Assembly (NCBI GenBank): GCA_949710005.1
Contig: OX453276.1
Coordinates: forward strand, 25,625,846-25,689,845
Length of the DNA stretch: 64,000 nucleotides
Origin: Ricordea florida
Lineage: Eukaryota; Cnidaria; Anthozoa; Corallimorpharia; Ricordeidae
Reading direction: 5' to 3'
The translations under genes and the position numbers were made by a program. Positions 56,746 to 64,000 of the stretch are shown one piece after another. Position 1 is the first letter of the stretch. Each line of letters starts with the position of its first letter. The notes under the pieces were generated by a model. It was not told the DNA's origin and made no database searches. It saw only the letters and a program-made list of their open reading frames with translations.

Positions 56746-56905
56746 GCTCATTCGTCAGAAACAACATATTGCGATTGGATTTAGAGGTTGCACCTGGAGT
56801 ATGGTTAATGCAAAGTAATCTAATTATCAATACACAGAGTGTAGTGGGTTATAGCAATGAACTTATGAAAGCGACTCGTGTAATGACATTTTGGGACGAA
56901 TGATT
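56746..56905 (+). pseudogene. capsid-like copy 2, C-terminus
   Basis: RLDLEVAPGVWLMQSN and YSNELMKATRVMTFWDE match and extend the end of copy 1. The stop TGA overlaps the ATG of the next gene (ATGA at 56900-56903), as in compact viral genomes. One frameshift lies near 56817. Confidence 0.5.
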
Positions 56906-57153
56906 CAGTAAAATACTAAAACAAAAGACTTTGGTATTAGACATAATTTAGGTAGTAGTAAACTAAATTTACCTCATACTATTAATGTTAAACCAATAAC
57001 GACTACTAATACTAATAAACCTACTAATACTAATAGAATTACTAATACTAATAAACCTACTAATACTATTATGAATACGATTACACATCATGAGATGAAT
57101 CTTATTGCAGTCATCATTGCTGTTGCTGGTTTGGCGTGGCTACTATTTCGATA
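56900..57153 (+). pseudogene. short Asn/Thr-rich protein with C-terminal membrane anchor
   Basis: The ATG at 56900 overlaps the previous stop. Codon 4 is TAA, so the copy is dead or starts later. The same frame then continues with RHNLGSSKLNLPHTIN, a NTNKPTNTNRITNTNK repeat and a C-terminal hydrophobic anchor (NLIAVIIAVAGLAWLLF) before TAA at 57151. The Asn/Thr repeats resemble those of the large protein at 37749-39081. A small anchored spike- or membrane-type protein is plausible, by inference. Confidence 0.45.
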
Positions 57154-57175
57154 AATTGATCATTAATATGTAGTA

Positions 57176-57620
57176 ATGATCAATGTTAATGGTTCAGATG
57201 ATCCCTATTATCGTTATAAAATTCCAACAATTAAGGTTAAATATACTTAGGGTTTTACTATCATTGAAAATGCAGACCATATTGGTCTGGCGATATGACG
57301 TAATCTAAAAGATATAGCAAAGTGTTTTGCTAAGGGTCTAGGCTGTAGAAGTTGGGTAATTAACAACGGTCCGTATAGTATATGTATGTATAGTGAATAT
57401 CAAGTTGAAAGACTACAAGAAGCCACGGTACTTATGAGATATATTCAAATGTATTATGTATACGATGTGAGAATCCAGAGACGTTTAAATCAGATAATAA
57501 ATGGTTAAAATGTGAGTCGTGTGGTTTGCAGTATTTTATTAGTAAATAAGACGAAAAAATTGATCAAGGATTTGTTTATAATTGTTATAAATGCAATGAT
57601 GAAGGTAGATCACTGCACAT
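57176..57620 (+). pseudogene. eIF5-like N-terminal domain with C4 zinc finger, in a viral-type gene row
   Basis: Starts at ATG 57176, 22 bp after the anchored protein, with MINVNGSDDPYYRYKIP. eIF5 itself begins with a short lead followed by 'YRYKMP'. Stops lie at 57248 and 57296 in the same frame, which then continues LKDIAKCFAKGLGCRSW and EYQVERLQE. After a frameshift near 57430 comes a zinc finger: Cys at 57457, 57466, 57511 and 57520, with the eIF5-specific word CENPET after the second Cys and CESCG at the end. A stop at 57547 is followed in frame by another CxxC (NCYKCND). eIF5 is the GTPase activator for eIF2. Only its N-terminal/zinc part is represented. It is too divergent for a recent host retrocopy and lacks introns. 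Confidence 0.65.
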
Positions 57621-57679
57621 GTTGTGCTTTAATTTTGATCTAATAGGATTTTTGAATTTATTTTTTCTATCTTTCTTCT

Positions 57680-57992
57680 TTGGGGAGCAGGGTTGGCGCA
57701 GTGGTGAGAGCGCTCGCTTTCCACCAATGTGGTCTGGGTTCGATTCCCGGCCCCGGCATCATATGTGGGCTGAGTTTGTTGGTTCTCTACTCTGCTCCGA
57801 GAGGTTTTTCTCCGGGTACTCCGGTTTTCCCCTCTCCACAAAAACCAACATTTGATTTGATTTAATTTAATATGATTTGATTTCATTTCATTTGTGCTTT
57901 ACAGTGTTCCCAATTAGTAAAGCAGTGTTAAATACAGTTGACGCTCAAATAAAGTTCATTATTATTATTATTATCATTATTATTATTATTCC
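57680..57992 (+). repeat. tRNA-derived SINE, coral type, with (ATT)n tail
   Basis: The head has an A box (TTGGCGCAGTGGTGAGAGCG) and a B box (GGTTCGATTCC). A conserved body follows (GAGAGGTTTTTCTCCGGGTA; TCCGGTTTTCCCCTCTCC), then GATTTGATTT repeats, AATAAAGTTC and an ATT-rich tail at 57957-57992. I recognise this family as abundant in stony corals. Confidence 0.8.
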
Positions 57993-58392
57993 AATGATCT
58001 TGAACTGTTTGGGACGATTCTGTTTGGGGCGCTTCCAATTATTGTGAACTGCTTCTTTCTGATTGGGGAGCTTCTGCTTGGGACACTTCTGCTTGATTTT
58101 GTTGCGGTCATCCTCCTCTTCTTGGTGCATTGCCAATAGCATATATTCCAGGCATATTCTCTTTATTTGTGGTGTCTGTTTGAGGCACTACTGTCTGAGG
58201 ACGCTACTGTCATCGTCTTCTTCCAACCATTTTTCAACGTTGACACTATGGCCAATATATTGCTATGGTTGGTTTGTTCCTCTTCTTCATGACTAACTCT
58301 TCTTGAGTGGTCTTGTGACTGTGCTGCAATCAGGGGTAGAGTTGCTGTCGTTCTTCATTACCTGATAGGTGTTGTTTAAACCTTCTTCTTGC
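57993..58392. other. no clear gene; low-complexity TTCTTC-rich sequence
   Basis: Words such as GGGACGATTCTG, GGGGCGCTTCC and GGGACACTTCTG recur. No supported reading frame. Confidence 0.3.
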
Positions 58393-58859
58393 AAGTTCGC
58401 CTTAAGTCGGGAACAACATGTGATATAGACCGCGCATTTCCACGGTTGTGATTCATAAGTCCCCTTAATTTCTTCCTCTTCATACCAAAAGTTTAGTGAC
58501 GCTTATGCATAATCTATGCGGATTCTGTTATTCCTGGTGACACGATTTCATGTTATGCGGCGTTCTAAGATGTTAGTGACGCAATTTCAATGAGAGTAGG
58601 AAAAAAATAATATAGCGGTTGGATATTGGTTTGTTCCAGAAACGGTGGAATATAAAGAAACTAGAAATGGAAGCTATCATATAAAGGAGTTTGTATAAGT
58701 TGTGGCTCAATAAAGGTGTCGTTTATTTCATTCGAAGATTACTGTAGTGGGGAATATGCTCCATATGATGATTAATTTTAGTCAGGATTAATTTTATGCA
58801 TAGTGCCCGCGGGTTTTTGCGATAGGGGGAAAAAAGTTGATTGGAAAATTAATTTTTGT

Positions 58860-59125
58860 CTTGCTGTCTTAGGAAACGAAGGGTACCACTACTCCATCAT
58901 ATTTATCTGTTTATTCGACTTAACAGTAAATGTTGACTGCGTAAGAGACAATTCTTCCTCAGAACTACTTTCCCAGCAGCTTAAAGCCATCGTTACAAAC
59001 GAAAATGAGTTGACTTTCAGAAACAACTATGTTTTTCGAGCAATATGCAAATTGCCATCTGTCTTGACAAACAAACAGTCAATAACTCGTTTCTGGTTGC
59101 ATTTTTTACACGTCATGTCCGGCAT
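58860..59125 (-). pseudogene. small conserved reading in the inverted repeat (right copy)
   Basis: On the minus strand it begins MPDMTCKKCNQKRVIDCLFV, with a CxxC, and continues KTDGNLHIARKT before a TAG. The frame then goes on with LFLKVNSFSFVTMALSCWES. It is the counterpart of 36880-37141. The function is unknown; it could be a small zinc-binding protein gene divergent from the integrase. Confidence 0.35.
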
Positions 59126-59291
59126 ATTATACTCATAAAACAATGGCTTATGAAGCCGTTACTTTGAATAAAAACATCTATTTAACGCCATGCATGGTTT
59201 GATTTATTGCTTTCCACAATAAAAACAAGATACATTCCGTGATATAATTGCAAAGAGAAAACAATGGGTTTGGATGACGATCAGAGATTAT

Positions 59292-59359
59292 AATAGATAA
59301 TTACTGGAGCGAGCAGCATTAATGGACAATGATGTTGCTCGCCTCAGTAATTATCTATT
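59292..59359. repeat. 68-bp palindrome (right copy)
   Basis: AATAGATAATTACTGGAGCG pairs with GCCTCAGTAATTATCTATT. It corresponds to 36663-36730 and sits at the same junction with the integrase fragment. Confidence 0.8.
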
Positions 59360-59742
59360 GCAGATCTGTGGTTTGGATCAGACGACTGCCAGCAGTTTTG
59401 CGAGCACTAAGTTCCATTCCCATCAGAATCAATGGTCAAGAACCTGTAAAAGCTTTGGGATTACAAGAGGTCCATATTAAGGCTGTTAACTATAAGCGTC
59501 TAGATTACCACCTGAGTTAAGGTAAGATATTTGCTTGCCCCTGGAGAACAAGAAGGCGGCGAGAGGTGGCGTGTAACAGATCCAATCTGGAGTTTGGAGA
59601 TATACGATTTATCAAGTAGTGTCTTTTCAGCTAATCAACCTGTGTTGTATTATTTACTGGATTGTCCTAAACGTGGGTTTTATCGGAAGAGCTTCAGGTT
59701 GTGCCGGAAGACACTGAATTACCACCTGATAGCGTTCTGTGA
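59352..59742 (+). pseudogene. Polinton-type integrase C-terminal fragment (right copy, reads outward)
   Basis: SVVWIRRLPAVLRALSSIPI, NGQEPVKALGLQEVHIKAVN, a frameshift near 59515, then GERWRVTDPIWSLEIYDLSS and NQPVLYYLLDCPKRGF, with the last segment (EDTELPPDSVL) ending at TGA 59740-59742 in a shifted frame. Each block matches the integrase at 13094-14030. The catalytic core is missing. Confidence 0.65.
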
Positions 59743-59863
59743 ATATTGCCCTAATATAGTGGTTCTGTATGAATTTTATCATCGGCTACAACCCTCTTAT
59801 CGTAGTATGTGCTTAAACCTAGCTTTGTTTGGGTGTATGTTACAATATTGTGGTTATCAATCC

Positions 59864-60285
59864 GAAAACCTGTATTTTCCGCTTCATCAATAACGCTTCG
59901 AAATCACAGCTGCAGACGATGAAGTATGGGTAAGAAACAAATTTTGTCTCTAACTTTTTATATCTGAATTCTGGGTTTCAGCACTCCAAACACCGAAATA
60001 ACTTTAATTTGTGTCCCAGACCTCCTACCTTCGATAGCTTATGTCTCGAGATACCCCTGCTCTTCTCTTTTTGTTCTCCTCTACTAACTATGTTCTACTA
60101 GAACCTAAGCAAGGACAGCCATGCCATTTACAACCATCGAACTGGTATACAGTCTTGGATTCCGTCAGGCTCGGACCCATCAACTAAGTCCTCTTGATTA
60201 TCCATCTTTACAAATCACTCACCACCGTGTTCACATAAAGCATGGTGAAGATAAGTTCATAAAAAATGTTTAGGGGTTTTCATTT
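59864..60285. other. no supported gene
   Basis: Intergenic sequence between the inverted repeat and the Helitron-like remnant. No feature recognised. Confidence 0.35.
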
Positions 60286-60289
60286 GGTA

Positions 60290-61440
60290 GGGCTTATAGT
60301 TGAGGAATGAGAAGATGCACATGAGACATGCACACAGGTTTTTGAGTGATCCAATGCAGAGTGTTTTGCAATATGTATACTGCATCTAACACTTTCTTAG
60401 TTCTAACATTCTGAAACTGATAGTGATGCTTGTAGGTGAAACGCCTTTTGAGATTTTTTGGAATGGTTTGTGATTCGTTGGTAGGCATGGGCAAACTGTG
60501 AACAGTTCAATTTACATCACTTGGTACCTTCACAATACTTCCATGAATAGGCAACGGACCACCCCTTGATTGAATGGCATGAAATTTGCATGAATGGCAT
60601 ATGAGGTGACATTAACCGTTCTTCTAATGGCGTCAAATTTAATTATGTCAGGCTTCTTAGGAAATATCCTTTTTTTTGTTATAGCAGAGGGGCAACTTAC
60701 CTTTCTTTAAATTTGGGTGACAAGTTGTGCAAATGATTCAGTATCATCAACACCTTTTACTCCAGTGATACAAGAATTTAAAATATATTGTGAACAAACC
60801 CTGTAGATTTTAGCATTACATTTCACTACAGATGACTTATACCACAACTGGTCACAACAGGTACATACATATTCTGGTCCACATTTGATGTTGTTGTGAA
60901 AAAAAATTATCATTGAAATTTCACTGTGTTCGTTCACTTTTCTTTGCTTGACGTAATAGCGTTTCATAACCTGCTGTAGTTGATTGCAACTTGCTAACTT
61001 TCCTTCTACTTTTTATTTTAGTATTCCTGTTGATTTCCCTTATGTGTTCTGGGTTGTCTGCTTTCCGTTTTCTGGATGATTTTTTGACAATTTCCCTTAT
61101 GAGTTCTGGCGTCTTTACTTTGCGTTTTCTCTCACTTTGTTTGTGAATTTCTTTAGCCTGTTCTGGATTTTCAGCATTCCATTTTCTAAAAGACTGTTTG
61201 TCAATTTCCCTTACATGTTCTGGGTTGGCCTTTTTTCTTTTTCTGGCAGCTCTATTTATTTTCCGTGGAGAATTGTTGCTGTTCTTGTGTCTTCTTAACA
61301 ACAGAGCTCTTTTTCATGTATTCTTTCATGTACGCTCTGTTCTTCATTTTGTCAATTGGTTTGTCTCCAACTAAACTTTGAGTGCATTTCGGACCAGAAA
61401 GTATTCCTGAAGAACTTTTTTTTTCCTGCTGTAGAAACAT
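60290..61440 (-). pseudogene. Helitron Rep-helicase N-terminal region, with 20-residue repeats
   Basis: Minus strand. From 61440 a basic region leads (61301-60950) into five imperfect 18-20-residue repeats of the form RKRKANPEHVREIDKQS, RKWNAENPEQAKEIHKQS, RKRKVKTPELIREIVKKS and so on. After a frameshift near 60950 comes FFHNNIKCGPEYVCTCCDQL with CSQYILNSCITGVKGVDDTE. The 'GPEYVCxCCDQLWYKSSV...C...C' layout is the remembered N-terminal domain of animal Helitron RepHel proteins. A further piece at 60294-60494 (RRFTYKHHYQFQNVRTKKVL) matches the segment that follows. HUH and helicase motifs are absent. Confidence 0.6.
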
Positions 61441-61546
61441 AATGAATTTCAGCTATGTGTCCAATGTAAATGTTTCTGCATCCACTCATCATATTCACTG
61501 GTTGAACAACTGTAATGACAGAAAAAGTTTCATTTGATTCCACAAT

Positions 61547-61872
61547 ATATAGAGGATATTACACGGTGGCGCGAAGATACGAATTTTATTTTCGAGTGGA
61601 AAAACAATATTTTACGAACGAGCGCAGCGAGTAAAATATTGTTTTTGCCAAGAGAAAATAAAATTCATACCTTCAAGCCGCCGTGTAATGTTCTTTTTAT
61701 TATAAAGACAAAAAGACATCGATACAAATTTCGGAGGGAAATGACCGAAATTACGTCATCGATAAACTCACGTGTGAGATTATGGAAAATAAACCACTCG
61801 GGTCCGGATGTAGTTTTTATGAATTTTACGAGTTGTATATTTTCCAGTAAAACACTCGTGTCTATATAATAA
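61547..61872. mobile_element. fold-back MITE (TATAGAGGATATTACACGG type)
   Basis: ATATTACACGGTGGCGCGAA and its complement CGCCGTGTAAT frame inner arms GTGGAAAAACAATATTTTAC and GTAAAATATTGTTTTTGCC. The distal part ends with CACTCGTGTCTATATAATA. I recognise it as a widespread anthozoan repeat. Confidence 0.75.
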
Positions 61873-62034
61873 GTATTAATAAATTTGAGGAATTGGCCAA
61901 AGGAATTGAATTATGATTGCATCAGCCCATGTTCCCTGACATGACATATTACTTAATAAATATCCTTGCCAAGATAGAGTAGTCAGTGTTACTTTCTACA
62001 AATAGTTCGGGGTTATCCAGCAATTAGTATAAAT

Positions 62035-62325
62035 ACTCAGGTGATTATACAAATTCGCGCGCTCTGATTGGTTCGCTATCTCGGATTATCAGCCGATAAT
62101 CACCTCGACGAACAAAATGGCTGTCAAAATGGCGCGCTTTTGATCAAATAATTTTTCTTCGTCTTGTACAATGCTTTTCTTTTCTTTTTTAAATAATCAC
62201 CTGTGTATTTATACTAAAACAATTATTCGCCTCAGGCTCAGTGAGTCTCGGTGAATATTCACCTCGACTTCGTCTCGGTGAATAATCACCAAGAATCACT
62301 TCGCCTTCGGCGAATAATTGTTAAA
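62035..62325. mobile_element. composite TIR and hairpin element related to 48408-49117
   Basis: AGTATAAATACTCAGGTGAT on the left is inverted near 62195-62215. Inside is GCGCGCTCTGATTGGTTCG and, about 55 bp later, AAAATGGC start codons. A perfect hairpin follows at 62220-62323 (AACAATTATTCGCCTCAG with CGGCGAATAATTGTT). Confidence 0.75.
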
Positions 62326-62329
62326 TAGG

Positions 62330-63190
62330 TTTTAAGCCTACAGTGTTTTAATTGATTCAACAATCTCCCATCCACAAACATGCAAAACAATGGCCGGTGA
62401 ATTCTTATGCTTCTACGTTCTCAGTCGCAAGACATGCATGCAATTTCTATGTGACGTAATTTTTTGAGAAAGCAACCTTTCGTCTTCCGCACCTGCTTTC
62501 CATGAAATGCAAACGATTGTACTCCAACTGCATAAACTTAAGCTTCAATGAATTTGGAATACACTTCTTCAGATATGATTTGGCAGCATCTCGAATTATT
62601 TTTGTCTTTCTGAATATTTTGATTATTTTCATGTAGGGAATTCTGGAAGGTTCTTTTTCACTTCTTCCTCTGGAATGCAAGGTAGAAACATACCTTTCGC
62701 TGTCTTGAAAGTCTAATCTTTTCTATTCGCACTTATGAATGTATTTTTCTATCTCTGCTAAACTAGATCCTTGGTACTCCTTTTCGGAAAGTATCAACAG
62801 AGTTACTTATTTCACCACCACCTTTGTAAATCACACACGAAAAGACGTGAATAACTCTTGACCTCATTTCAACTTGAGAAAACTTATCTTATCTATTATT
62901 ATATGTATGAGATCAAAATTTAAATTAATGTCCTGTATTTTAAACAACTTTGAGCCCCATCTTGATCTAGATTTATTCCGGTGTTATTTGTAGGCTCTAT
63001 TTCAGTGTTATCTGCAGGCTCTATTTCAGTGTTAATCATAACTATAACAAGATTGTCAAATCTGATTGGCTATCAACTGCCCTAATTTCAGTCTTTATAC
63101 TACTACATGAGAAATTTCTGTAATTTTATTGGCGAAGAGCAGTGGTATTTCTGCTTAATTTAAAATACCTACATGTGAAAATTACAAACC
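62330..63190. other. no supported gene
   Basis: A minus frame at 62447-62680 is basic but has no motif. A 25-bp direct repeat (GCAGGCTCTATTTCAGTGTT) occurs near 62987-63035. Confidence 0.35.
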
Positions 63191-63194
63191 TTTT

Positions 63195-63395
63195 GCGAGT
63201 AGTAGTATAAACAAATAATAGCATGATTTGTACGTGATATTTGGCTTAAATACCACTCGAGATATTTCAAAATTGTCTCAAATTTCACTCGCCTAACGGC
63301 TCTTGAAATTACGTACAACAATTTTGAAATATCCCTCGTGGTATTTATACCAAATATCACTACAAACCATGCTATTACCTATACTAATAGGACAG
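63195..63395. mobile_element. fold-back MITE
   Basis: TAATAGCATGATTTGTACGT on the left and CACTACAAACCATGCTATTA on the right. The inner arms TACCACTCGAGATATTTCAA and TTGAAATATCCCTCGTGGTA pair. Confidence 0.85.
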
Positions 63396-63584
63396 TTTAA
63401 ATAGGACAGTACGCGTCATACCTGAAAAATTGGACAGTACGCGCCATCACGCGCGCTTAAATGGCTTTTTTCACTGCTAGCAAAACAAACATTGGAATTT
63501 CATATGTTTTGATTAAAAAAATAAGTTGATATATCAAAAATTTTGTTAAAGTTATGATTAATTTTTAATAAGACTTTGTGTCGT

Positions 63585-63680
63585 CCAATTCGGTCTGCAA
63601 TCATACTCGTGATTAAACAAGTCGGATTTTCTTAATCACTCGTATGGTTACAGACCGAATTGAACTCCACTCAGTCCTAT
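63585..63680. mobile_element. short fold-back element
   Basis: CCAATTCGGTCTGCAATCAT and ACAGACCGAATTGAACTCC pair, with an inner CACTCGTATG/CATACTCGTG match. It resembles the 47511-47870 family. Confidence 0.75.
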
Positions 63681-63849
63681 TATCTGTTATCTATTATCTT
63701 ATTCCTACAAAAACCATTTTCGCTATTCTGGTGTTATTTATTGATAATCTGCTGGCATTTTGTTGGAAGTTGTTGAAAATTTGCTAGGAGATGCTACGAA
63801 AATTAGTAAAACATGTGACCCGGGCGGTTTTCAAAAGCCGTTTGGATAG

Positions 63850-64000
63850 ATTTCAATCGGATTTTGATTTCGATTTTTGGGATTTTGATTTTAATTTTTG
63901 GGATTTTGATTTTGATTGTGCTCTGAGTGATTTGTTGGAATTTGCTGAAGTTTCTTTTTGTTGGATTTTGATCTGATTTTGGGATTTTGATTTTGATTTT
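63850..64000. repeat. GATTTT-rich simple repeat
   Basis: Repeats of GATTTTGATTT and GGGATTTTGATTT run to the window end, giving a short Asp/Phe-rich frame that is not a gene. Confidence 0.8.

Larger units (their letters stand above)
58393..59863. repeat. right arm of the ~1.4 kb inverted repeat
   Basis: Inverted partner of 36166-37576, as described there. The outer end is GTTACAATATTGTGGTTATC near 59863. The flanks show no obvious target duplication (left GTTATA, right AATCCG). Confidence 0.85.

Noticed and set aside
57688..57760. Functional tRNA gene
   Set aside because: Same reasoning: it is the head of a SINE with a conserved body and an ATT tail.

Overview
The window reads as repeat-dense nuclear DNA of an animal, most probably an anthozoan cnidarian and perhaps a stony coral. 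The support is: two tRNA-derived SINEs that I recognise from memory as the sort common in stony-coral genomes; several non-LTR retrotransposon classes; Polinton/adintovirus-type integrase, polymerase and structural-gene remnants; spliced genes with GT..AG introns; and many hairpin MITEs. I see no bacterial operon architecture, no rRNA and no convincing housekeeping gene. Identifications come from remembered family motifs, not from a search.

Layout. 0-1.4 kb: LTR-retrotransposon remnant on the minus strand (pol tail, LTR-like spacer, gag). 1.4-2.9 kb: a possible two-exon host gene, then AT-rich DNA carrying heat-shock-element-like motifs. 2.9-12.8 kb: a ~9.9 kb satellite of 55-bp monomers with ~1.06-1.16 kb higher-order repeats. 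12.8-20.4 kb: Polinton-type remnants (HNH-like fragment, integrase, capsid-like gene split by an L1/Tx1-like LINE) around a gene with a ubiquitin-like fold. 20.7-26.3 kb: two decayed DDE-type transposase genes and a further repetitive-family gene. 26.5-27.8 kb: a complete 1,300-bp TIR element with a 9-bp target duplication that carries a piece of reverse transcriptase. 29.2-36.0 kb: unrecognised broken genes, a Polinton-type polymerase N-terminus, LINE pieces and a Crypton-type tyrosine recombinase.

36.2-59.9 kb: a 23.7 kb block bounded by ~1.4 kb inverted repeats, each holding the C-terminus of a Polinton-type integrase reading outward. Inside lie a Thr/Ser/Asn-rich repeat protein, a nearly full-length CR1/L2-like LINE ORF, further LINE, hAT and MITE insertions, and a decayed row of virus-like structural genes. 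The row ends in a small membrane protein and a reading frame resembling the N-terminal domain and zinc finger of translation initiation factor eIF5. That last item is the most unusual content of the window.

59.9-64 kb: the N-terminal part of a Helitron Rep-helicase-like gene and a run of fold-back elements. Almost every protein-coding trace belongs to a mobile or viral-type element and most are broken. The intact or nearly intact readings are the 758-codon LINE ORF, the ubiquitin-like ORF, the repeat protein (one frameshift) and a two-exon minigene encoding the N-terminal part of a Crypton-type protein.
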